A stretch of 5,225 bases of DNA from the NCBI GenBank assembly GCA_009885605.1, contig VFKK01000184.1:1-5225 (forward strand), read 5' to 3'. The DNA comes from Cyclobacteriaceae bacterium. GTDB taxonomy: Bacteria; Bacteroidota; Bacteroidia; Cytophagales; Cyclobacteriaceae. This document shows, one piece after another, positions 1 to 5,225 of this stretch; the first letter of the stretch is position 1, and every line of letters starts with the position of its first letter. The notes under the pieces are model-generated. The model did not search any database and was not told where the DNA came from. It saw nothing but the letters and a program-made list of their open reading frames with translations. The translations under genes were made by a program, and so were the position numbers.

Positions 1-648
1 GAAGAAGTCCGCACAGAATTTCCACTTGATCGCGCCGGACTAGACGTGAAATTTGTCAATGATCTCACTCCTTACAGAACCCAGAAAGTTCGAATTTTGA
101 ATGGAGGACACACCGCAATGGTCCCTTGGGCTTATCTGAATGGTCTTCGAACTGTGAGGGAATCTGTCGAAAATCCGAAAATCGGCACTTTCCTTCGGGA
201 AGTGATTTTTGAAGAAATCATTCCAACTCTTGACATGCCGAAAGCCCAATTGGAAAAGTTTGCGGCGGACGTGCTGGAGCGATTTGCTAATCCTTTCATA
301 GTCCATGAACTCAAATCAATCGCGCTAAATAGTATTTCCAAATTCAAGGTAAGAGTGCTTCCATCCTTATTGGGCTATTGGGAAAAGAACCAGCAATGGC
401 CGGAAAAACTAACACTGGCTTTTGCAGCTTTGTTAGTCTTTTACAGAGGGGATTACAAAGGGGAAATACTTCCTGTCAATGATGACAAAGGGGTGATGGA
501 GTTTTTTAAAATTGCCTGGGAGGCTCCTTCCCTGGAATCAACCATCAGGATGATTCTGGCGAATGAAAGCCTTTGGGGGCAAAACCTGGATAAATTTCCG
601 GGTTTAAAAAATGAACTTACAAAGATTGTAAAAGGCATCCTCAGCTAA
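1..648 (+). CDS. uxaB: Tagaturonate reductase (altronate oxidoreductase), C-terminal part, 5'-truncated by the window edge
   Basis: The frame is open from base 1 to a TAA stop, giving 215 residues; the family is about 480-500 residues, so the N-terminal NAD-binding Rossmann domain is outside the window. What remains is the C-terminal helical domain of the mannitol dehydrogenase family. The motif QKVRILNGGHTAMVP (fragment residues 28-42) carries the family's catalytic Lys (K29), Asn (N34) and His (H37) with the spacing known from polyol-specific long-chain dehydrogenases. The stretches EEIIPTLDMP, ERFANPFIVHELKSIALNSISKFKVR (described in two halves: the helix with NPFIVHEL, then SIALNSISKFK), LAFAALLVFYRG and the C-terminal PGL element follow UxaB as I recall it from E. 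coli, which favours UxaB over mannitol or fructuronate dehydrogenase. The enzyme is cytosolic and interconverts tagaturonate and altronate with NAD(H) in galacturonate breakdown. Its 3' end overlaps the convergent peptidase gene by 8 bp. No terminator of its own is obvious. Substrate assignment is by similarity only. Confidence 0.9.
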   Translation, partial: EEVRTEFPLDRAGLDVKFVNDLTPYRTQKVRILNGGHTAMVPWAYLNGLRTVRESVENPKIGTFLREVIFEEIIPTLDMPKAQLEKFAADVLERFANPFIVHELKSIALNSISKFKVRVLPSLLGYWEKNQQWPEKLTLAFAALLVFYRGDYKGEILPVNDDKGVMEFFKIAWEAPSLESTIRMILANESLWGQNLDKFPGLKNELTKIVKGILS

Positions 649-1414
649 GAGATCGTGGATTTATCCAAACCAGCGGATCCTGTCGAAGAAGATTGACTAA
701 AGACTGATAAAGCTCCGGAACCTCAGCTTTGAATTCCGCAGGTCTCTCAAAAAAAGTCTCAAGCGCTATGGCAAAGAATTCATGCTCGTTTTCACCAGCC
801 CTTTCCCTGAATACTGAAGCTCTGCCTGTCTTTATTTTCTCGATTTCCTTTTCAGCAAGATGTTGATAGTGAGTCCAGTCTTTCCCTTTGAAAAACTCCA
901 TTTTCCCATTGTTATGGATCTTATTTTCAAGCTTCAAAGCATGTGCGATTTCATGGATTCCCAGGTTTATTCCGTCAGTTTCATTGGTCAATCCTTCCAC
1001 AAACGATCTCCATGAAACTACGATCACCCCCAGTTTCGGATTGACTTCTCCTCGATGATACGTCTTTTGAATTCTGCTATAATAAGCATTTGGATAAATC
1101 AGAATTTTATCAAAATGAAGTAGTCTTATCTTTTTCCAGCCAAAAGTAACCTGGACAATTGTCGCGCCGATCAAAACCTCCATCTCTGAGGAAACTTCTT
1201 CAATGCCTCCTCTGCCGATAAACTCCTTGGTGGTCAAAACAATCTCAAGTTTCTTCCGAAACTCTGACTTGTGGGCAGGGTTAAGTCTTCGATAATAGGG
1301 GAAAAGCTTTTCCAGAGTTGAAAGCTCATTTTCTGAAAGCTTCCGCTGAAAAAGCCTTGCCCTGACTTCTTTTAGCCACCAACCGATTCTACTCAAATAA
1401 TATGCTCTATACAT
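641..1414 (-). CDS. M90/MtfA-family zinc-dependent metallopeptidase
   Basis: A 257-residue protein of the MtfA (peptidase M90) family. The zinc-peptidase motif HEIAH is at residues 154-158, preceded by NLGI and followed by ALKLEN. The segment NEHEFFAIALETFFERP (209-225) matches the conserved downstream element that supplies the third metal ligand, with Glu212 the best candidate. The family's front part is also present: LSENELSTLEKLFPYYRRL (26-44), typical of M90 proteins. The length is close to that of E. coli MtfA (about 265). MtfA in enterobacteria is a cytosolic aminopeptidase that binds the glucose repressor Mlc; nothing here shows an Mlc partner, so the role in this organism is open. The ATG at 1414 is the first ATG/GTG/TTG in this frame after an in-frame TGA upstream, and it lies 25 nt below a consensus -7 box. 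The N-terminus (YRAYYLSRIGWWL) is aromatic, and the upstream in-frame codons would encode a hydrophobic stretch, so a longer membrane-anchored form from a rare start cannot be excluded. The gene has its own probable promoter and overlaps uxaB tail to tail. Confidence 0.88.
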   Translation of the reverse strand: MYRAYYLSRIGWWLKEVRARLFQRKLSENELSTLEKLFPYYRRLNPAHKSEFRKKLEIVLTTKEFIGRGGIEEVSSEMEVLIGATIVQVTFGWKKIRLLHFDKILIYPNAYYSRIQKTYHRGEVNPKLGVIVVSWRSFVEGLTNETDGINLGIHEIAHALKLENKIHNNGKMEFFKGKDWTHYQHLAEKEIEKIKTGRASVFRERAGENEHEFFAIALETFFERPAEFKAEVPELYQSLVNLLRQDPLVWINPRSLS

Positions 1415-1418
1415 TCCT

Positions 1419-1455
1419 AAAATAAAAATGGCAGAAACCCAAAGGTAACTGCCAT
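1419..1455 (-). terminator. Rho-independent terminator of rny
   Basis: On the minus strand, 24 nt after the rny stop, ATGGCAG (1455-1449) pairs perfectly with CTGCCAT (1434-1428). The intervening 14 nt read TT-ACC-TTTG-GGT-TT, so an inner ACC/GGT stem closes a TTTG loop with a symmetric TT/TT internal loop. The hairpin runs directly into TTTTTATTTT (1428-1419). This is a classic intrinsic terminator for the pheT-zapA-rny transcript. The U-tract stops 4 nt before the ATG of the peptidase gene. Energy was not calculated. Confidence 0.8.
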
Positions 1456-1471
1456 CGAATAATCTTACAAA
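1440..1471 (-). promoter_or_regulatory. Bacteroidota-type promoter for the M90 peptidase gene
   Basis: The minus strand has TTTG (1471-1468), a 20-nt spacer, and TACCTTTG (1447-1440). This fits the known Bacteroidota housekeeping consensus of TTTG near -33 and TAnnTTTG near -7, with all fixed positions matching. Transcription would start around 1433-1436, giving a short leader of about 20 nt before the ATG at 1414. The -33 box lies only 8 nt past the rny stop codon, and the -7 box falls inside the rny terminator hairpin. The match is read from sequence; promoter activity is inferred. Confidence 0.65.
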
Positions 1472-1479
1472 TTCAAATT

Positions 1480-3045
1480 TTATCTCGCATAATTCACAGC
1501 TCGCATCTCACGGATTACGGTGATTTTGATCTGTCCTGGATATTGCATTTCCTTTTCGATTTTCTGAGAAATGTCAAAAGAAAGCTTTCCCGCAGTGGCA
1601 TCGTCCACATTATCTGCGTCAACCAAAACTCTCAGTTCACGACCCGCCTGCATTGCAAAGCATTTGTTTACTCCCTCAAAAGCCAGAGCCAACTCTTCCA
1701 AGTCTTTCAAGCGCTTGATATAGCTGTCCATGATTTCTCTTCTGGCGCCTGGTCTGGAACCAGATATCGCATCACAAGCCTGAACGATCGGGGAGATCAT
1801 GGTTGTCATTTCGATTTCATCGTGGTGAGCCCCGATGGCATTGCAAATTTCAGGATGCTCTTTGTATCGCTTGGCAAGCTCCATTCCCAACACCGCGTGT
1901 GGTAATTCCTGCTCCTCATGCCATACCTTTCCGATATCGTGAAGTAATCCTGCACGCTTTGCCATCTTGGCATTCAGGCCCATTTCTGCGGCCATGACGG
2001 CGCAAAGTTTAGCTACTTCTCTGGAGTGCTGAAGGAGGTTTTGACCATAAGAAGATCTGTATCTCATACGTCCAACCATTCGGATAAGCTCTGGATGCAA
2101 ACCATGAATTCCAAGTTCGACGGCGGTTCTCTCACCGATTTCCACAATCTCCTCTTCGATATTTTTCTCGGTTTTGGCAACCACTTCTTCGATTCTGGCC
2201 GGGTGAATTCGTCCGTCCTGTACCAGTCTGTGGAGTGAAAGTCTTGCGATCTCCCTTCTTACAGGATCAAATCCGGAAATAATGATTGCTTCAGGGGTAT
2301 CATCCACAACGATTTCAACGCCTGTTGCAGCTTCCAGCGCTCGGATGTTTCGGCCTTCACGTCCGATGATTTTACCTTTGATGTCGTCGCTTTCAATATT
2401 GAATACAGACACGCAATTTTCTACGGCGTGCTCTGTGGCAGTTCGCTGAATGGTGTCGAGTACGATCTTTTTAGCCTGTTTGGTAGCAGTCAGTTTTGCT
2501 TCGTCCAAGATATCTTTGATCTGGGAGGAAGCTTTTGATTGAGCCTCTTCTGTGAGCATTGTCACTATCTGCTCCTTAGCTTCATCGCGGGAAAGTCCAG
2601 CGATTTTCTCCAAATCAGCGATACGCTGATTCGTGATTTTTTCGAGCTCATCTTTTTTCACCTGGACAGAGTGGAGCTGCGCAGTCAAATTCTCTTTTTT
2701 GCTGTCGAGTTCTGCTTCCTTTCGCTTGACTTGTTCCAGTTCTTTGGCTACCTGCTGTTCTCTTTGCTTGACTTTGTTTTCATTCGTGATGATGATATTC
2801 TTCTTGTTATTCATATCCTCATCAAACTCAGATTTAAGCTTCAGATATTTTTCTTTAGCCTCCAGCATTCGTTCTTTCTTGATTGTCTCAGCGCTGATTT
2901 CAGCCTCTCTAACCATGGATTTTACCCGTTCGCGGGTTTCTTCCTCCAGTTTTTGATTTTTATTTTTAATCAACATTCCCGCCAATGCGGCACCTGTGCC
3001 AGTCCCGACAAGGGCTGCAAGGATTATGTATACTATATCTCCCAT
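1480..3045 (-). CDS. rny: Ribonuclease Y (membrane-anchored endoribonuclease)
   Basis: 521 residues, the normal length for RNase Y (about 520 in B. subtilis). Domain order is complete. An N-terminal membrane segment with small residues (IVYIILAALVGTGTGAALAG, about 4-26) comes first. A long charged coiled coil follows (about 30-200, rich in K, E and Q). The KH RNA-binding domain has the GREG loop IIGREGRNI (226-234). The HD phosphohydrolase domain has H340 in LLQHSREV, H369-D370 in GLLHDIGKV, H407-H408-D409 in GAHHDEIE, and D425. The C-terminal end FPGQIKITVIRE-like segment (QYPGQIKITVIRE, 501-513) is also typical. RNase Y makes initiating endonucleolytic cuts in mRNA at the cytoplasmic membrane, with metal ions bound by the HD site. 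The ATG at 3045 is chosen because the membrane anchor begins right after it; no Shine-Dalgarno is visible, as is usual in this phylum. It starts 68 nt after zapA, probably on the same transcript, and ends in a strong terminator. All key residues are present. Confidence 0.97.
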   Translation of the reverse strand: MGDIVYIILAALVGTGTGAALAGMLIKNKNQKLEEETRERVKSMVREAEISAETIKKERMLEAKEKYLKLKSEFDEDMNNKKNIIITNENKVKQREQQVAKELEQVKRKEAELDSKKENLTAQLHSVQVKKDELEKITNQRIADLEKIAGLSRDEAKEQIVTMLTEEAQSKASSQIKDILDEAKLTATKQAKKIVLDTIQRTATEHAVENCVSVFNIESDDIKGKIIGREGRNIRALEAATGVEIVVDDTPEAIIISGFDPVRREIARLSLHRLVQDGRIHPARIEEVVAKTEKNIEEEIVEIGERTAVELGIHGLHPELIRMVGRMRYRSSYGQNLLQHSREVAKLCAVMAAEMGLNAKMAKRAGLLHDIGKVWHEEQELPHAVLGMELAKRYKEHPEICNAIGAHHDEIEMTTMISPIVQACDAISGSRPGARREIMDSYIKRLKDLEELALAFEGVNKCFAMQAGRELRVLVDADNVDDATAGKLSFDISQKIEKEMQYPGQIKITVIREMRAVNYAR

Positions 3046-3113
3046 GGGTTATTTGGATTAAATAATACCTCAGGGAATCCGAAAAATGTCCAGAATTAAG
3101 TGTTCTTGAATAA

Positions 3114-3398
3114 TTATAAAGCCTTGGAAAGTATATCGTTGATATTGGAAAGACTGGATTTGATATGTTCTGTATCACCAGCATTTACCTCATTTGTCTC
3201 TAATGATTCTACCATGCAGTCAAAAGCTACCATGGCAAGCAGATCTTGATTATCGTCTAGTCCAAATTCTTCTTTATACTTCTTTAATTTTTCATTAATC
3301 AACTTGCCTGCCATTCGGATTTTGGACTCGTCCTCAATCTTCACGCGCATGGGATATTCTCTAGTCCCTATTTTAACTCTGATGGCAAGTGTCTCCAT
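3114..3398 (-). CDS. zapA: Cell division protein ZapA
   Basis: A 94-residue protein of the ZapA family, near the usual length of about 100. The N-terminal beta-rich head reads LAIRVKIGTREYPMRV (residues 4-19), followed by the family's conserved positions in ESKIRMAGKLINEKLKKYKEEF (24-45, continuing into the ALAM-like helix DLLAMVAFDCMVESLE at 52-67) and a C-terminal coiled-coil tail ending LSNINDILSKAL. ZapA is a cytosolic protein that binds and bundles FtsZ filaments and stabilises the Z ring at midcell; dimers or tetramers form through the C-terminal helix. The start ATG lies 1 nt after the TGA of the upstream coiled-coil gene, so translation is very likely coupled to it. No separate promoter or ribosome binding site is visible. 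The next gene, rny, begins 68 nt downstream. Confidence 0.92.
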   Translation of the reverse strand: METLAIRVKIGTREYPMRVKIEDESKIRMAGKLINEKLKKYKEEFGLDDNQDLLAMVAFDCMVESLETNEVNAGDTEHIKSSLSNINDILSKAL

Positions 3399-3399
3399 A

Positions 3400-3684
3400 T
3401 CACTCGGATAAGTAGGTGATCAAATGGTCGATCTCTTGTATATAATTATTGATTAAGTCACTCATTTCGCTGGAATCTCCTGGATTCACCGGTCGGTTAT
3501 CTACAATGTTACTAATTTTAATTTTATTTTTAAAATGCTCAATTTCTTGCTCCTTCTGGGTGAGTGAAGCCGTAGTCTCAGAAAGTTGTTTCTTCAATTG
3601 CTCGTTTTCCTCAATTGTCTGAAGCAATTTTTTGCTAGCCTGCTGGGCCAGTTTTTCCAATTTTTGCAGTTCCTCGCTTATCAT
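3400..3684 (-). CDS. Small coiled-coil protein encoded with zapA (candidate ZapA partner)
   Basis: A 94-residue protein without cysteines, a signal peptide or a membrane segment. Residues 2-57 form one long predicted coiled coil (LQKLEKLAQQASKKLL, then EENEQLKKQLSE with regular hydrophobic spacing). A short proline/glycine-containing linker follows (DNRPVNPGDSSE, about 62-73), then an amphipathic C-terminal helix, LINNYIQEIDHLITYLSE (77-94). I do not recognise a characterised family by sequence. Its position speaks for a division role: ATG 2 nt after the pheT stop, TGA 1 nt before the zapA start. Known ZapA partners (ZapB in enterobacteria, ZauP in Caulobacter, the latter encoded next to zapA) are also small coiled-coil proteins, so a scaffold linking ZapA to other division or chromosome factors is a reasonable inference. 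It could simply be an unrelated coiled coil. That it is a real gene is supported by the tight packing and by the plausible protein character. Confidence 0.82.
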   Translation of the reverse strand: MISEELQKLEKLAQQASKKLLQTIEENEQLKKQLSETTASLTQKEQEIEHFKNKIKISNIVDNRPVNPGDSSEMSDLINNYIQEIDHLITYLSE

Positions 3685-3686
3685 TT

Positions 3687-5225
3687 CTACGTACGGATCA
3701 ATGCTCCTACCTCATTTTCAAAAGCCTGAATCAATCTACTCATTGTTTTGTCAATTACCTTATCGGTCAATGTATTTTCCTGATCCTGCAAATGAAAGCT
3801 CAATGCATAAGCCTTTTTGACTGAGTCAATCTTGTCTCCCTGATACACATCGAAAACGCCAATCTTCCTCAATAATTTTCCTCCTGCCTTTTCTGCAACA
3901 GATTTAACCTGATCATAGCTCACGGCCTTATCAATTACCAATGAAAGATCTCTTCTCACTTCCGGAAACTTGGAGATTTCCTGGTACTTCTTGAGGCTCG
4001 AAGATTTTTTGCAAAGCAAATCCCAGTTCAAATCTGCGAACCAAACTTCCTGACGAACTTCTGCCAGTTTAAGCATTTTATCATCCACCAATCCAATGGT
4101 TCCGATTTCCTTTTCTCCAGCCTTCAAATGAAGTCCATACGAAAACTGCGCAGATTCAATTATCGATACAGCACTTGGTTCTACGTTGAGTTTCTCAAGG
4201 ATTTTTTCGACAGTTGAATAAATATCTGCGAAACCAAACGATTTTGAAGGCTCAGTCCAGCTTTCTGCAGATCTGTTTCCGGAATGGAAAATCGCCAGCC
4301 TCCTGTTTTCCTGATAGCCTGTTTCAGCTTTGTGGTAAATAGTGCCAAATTCAAAGCATTTCAGATCGGTCTGACGTCTGTTGATGTTGTGTGCCAATAC
4401 TTCCAGCCCGCTGAATAGCAAAGTCTGACGCATCACACCCAAATCCTCACTCAGTTTATTGTAAATCTCAACGCTTTTGGAAGCATCCAGAAAACCGGAT
4501 TTTTCCACGTAAGACGGCTTGGTAAGACTGTTTGTGATCAGTTCGAAATAGCCCTGACCCGCCAAAATCTCCGACAAACGATACTGAAGTTTGTTCAGAT
4601 CCTTCACCGGATGCTCAGCCAGGTAATCGGTGCTGAGATTTTCGGAAAGTTCAACCTGATGAAATCCGTGGATTCGAAGAACTTCCTCGATAATATCCGC
4701 TTCACGAGTCACATCTACCCGATATGGTTTTACAATTGCTGTAAATCCTGCCTCGGTCTCATTCTCAACTCGGATGTCAAGACTTTCCAAAATGGTTTTG
4801 ACCTCGGAGGGATCGATTTTTTTACCAATGAGCCGATTGATATGTCCATAAGAAACTTCGATTACAAAATCCTGAACCGGCTCGGGATAGAGATCAATAA
4901 GCTCAGAGCAAACTTTTCCGCCAGCGATTTCCTGCAGCAGTTTTACAGCTTGTTTTAATGCATAAACGGGCATATTGGGATCGGTTCCCCTTTCGAATCT
5001 AAACGAAGCGTCAGTTTTCAATCCGTGAAACTGACTTCCTTTTCGAATCACATCCGGAGAGAAATAGGCAGATTCAAGGAAGATCGTTTTGGTAGAATTG
5101 CTCACTCCAGAGCCTTTTCCTCCGAAAATCCCTCCAATGCAAAGTCCGCCATTCGGATCGCAAATCATCAATTCTTCACCGGAAAGTTTGCGCTCTTTAT
5201 CATCCAGGGTGACGAATGGAGTTCC
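3687..5225 (-). CDS. pheT: Phenylalanine-tRNA ligase beta subunit, C-terminal two thirds, cut by the right window edge
   Basis: The minus-strand frame is open from the last base of the window to a TAG stop: 512 residues of a protein normally about 800 long, so roughly the first 290-300 residues, including the N-terminal tRNA-binding domain, lie outside. Fragment residues 1 to about 100 are the end of the B3/B4 region, with ICDPNGGLCIGGIFGG, LESAYFSPDVIRK and the well-conserved SFRFERGTDP. Residues about 119-190 are the B5 domain, ending in RVDVTREADIIEEVLRIHG. About 205-415 form the catalytically inactive synthetase-like core (YFELITNSL, KCFEFGTIY). Residues 420-512 are the FDX-ACB anticodon-binding domain, starting FPEVRRDLSLV and ending in LIQAFENEVGAL. 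PheT pairs with PheS as an alpha2-beta2 enzyme that charges tRNA-Phe in the cytosol; the beta chain carries the editing site and tRNA contacts. Possible internal starts near 5171 are not the true start. The gene leads a tight cluster with the coiled-coil gene and zapA. Confidence 0.96.
   Translation of the reverse strand, partial: GTPFVTLDDKERKLSGEELMICDPNGGLCIGGIFGGKGSGVSNSTKTIFLESAYFSPDVIRKGSQFHGLKTDASFRFERGTDPNMPVYALKQAVKLLQEIAGGKVCSELIDLYPEPVQDFVIEVSYGHINRLIGKKIDPSEVKTILESLDIRVENETEAGFTAIVKPYRVDVTREADIIEEVLRIHGFHQVELSENLSTDYLAEHPVKDLNKLQYRLSEILAGQGYFELITNSLTKPSYVEKSGFLDASKSVEIYNKLSEDLGVMRQTLLFSGLEVLAHNINRRQTDLKCFEFGTIYHKAETGYQENRRLAIFHSGNRSAESWTEPSKSFGFADIYSTVEKILEKLNVEPSAVSIIESAQFSYGLHLKAGEKEIGTIGLVDDKMLKLAEVRQEVWFADLNWDLLCKKSSSLKKYQEISKFPEVRRDLSLVIDKAVSYDQVKSVAEKAGGKLLRKIGVFDVYQGDKIDSVKKAYALSFHLQDQENTLTDKVIDKTMSRLIQAFENEVGALIRT

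Noticed and set aside
1543..1905. A 120-residue open frame on the + strand inside rny
   Set aside because: It is antisense to the HD and C-terminal part of RNase Y, which is clearly the coding frame; the composition is irregular and no family is recognisable.
2539..3099. A 186-residue open frame on the + strand, antisense to rny
   Set aside because: It is very rich in F, L and S because it mirrors the K/E-rich coiled-coil codons of rny on the other strand. rny is unambiguous here, and this frame has no recognisable domain.
3082..3108. A weak hairpin after zapA on the minus strand (CAAGAA ... TTCTGG followed by ACATTTTT) as a terminator
   Set aside because: The arms have an internal mismatch and only a few A-T pairs, and the T-run is offset by several bases. 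It is too weak to call; rny probably reads through.
3046..3113. A 6S RNA or other small RNA gene between zapA and rny
   Set aside because: 6S RNA is found near zapA in some bacteria, so I looked, but the gap is only 68 nt against about 180 nt for 6S RNA, and no long closing stem is visible.
3046..3113. A separate Bacteroidota promoter for rny in the gap after zapA
   Set aside because: The nearest resemblance on the minus strand, TATTATTT, does not match TAnnTTTG and has no TTTG at the right distance.
4611..4958. A 115-residue open frame on the + strand inside pheT
   Set aside because: It is antisense to the B5 region of pheT, which is certain from its motifs; there is no independent support for a gene.

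Overview
The window looks like chromosomal DNA of a Bacteroidota member, most likely a Cytophagales relative (the Algoriphagus/Cyclobacteriaceae type is an inference). The reasons are the gene order pheT – small coiled-coil gene – zapA – rny, the lack of clear Shine-Dalgarno sequences before starts, an AT-leaning composition, and one very good Bacteroidota-type promoter (TTTG, 20 bp, TACCTTTG). It is densely packed housekeeping DNA. I saw no mobile elements, CRISPR arrays, tRNA or rRNA genes, and no gene-free stretch longer than about 70 bases.

Layout. At the left edge, on the + strand (1-648), is the C-terminal part of a tagaturonate reductase (UxaB), an enzyme of hexuronate breakdown. It runs tail to tail into a minus-strand gene for an M90/MtfA-like zinc metallopeptidase (641-1414), and their ends overlap by 8 bp. 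Everything else is on the minus strand. Read in the direction of transcription, from right to left, it is: the phenylalanyl-tRNA synthetase beta chain pheT (its 5' part lies beyond the right edge), a 94-residue coiled-coil protein, zapA, rny (ribonuclease Y), and then the peptidase.

How it works together. pheT, the coiled-coil gene and zapA are separated by only 2 and 1 nt, so they are almost certainly one transcript with coupled translation. rny follows after 68 nt and probably reads through from the same transcript. rny ends in a strong hairpin plus U-tract on the minus strand. A consensus Bacteroidota promoter for the peptidase lies on top of that hairpin, with its -7 element forming the hairpin's apical part. 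The peptidase therefore appears to be a separate transcription unit that starts from within the terminator of the gene before it. The coiled-coil protein next to zapA is a good candidate for a division-ring partner that plays the ZapB/ZauP role.

No unmistakably new system is visible. The two points most worth a second look are the terminator/promoter overlay at about 1419-1471 and the uncharacterised ZapA-linked coiled-coil protein.
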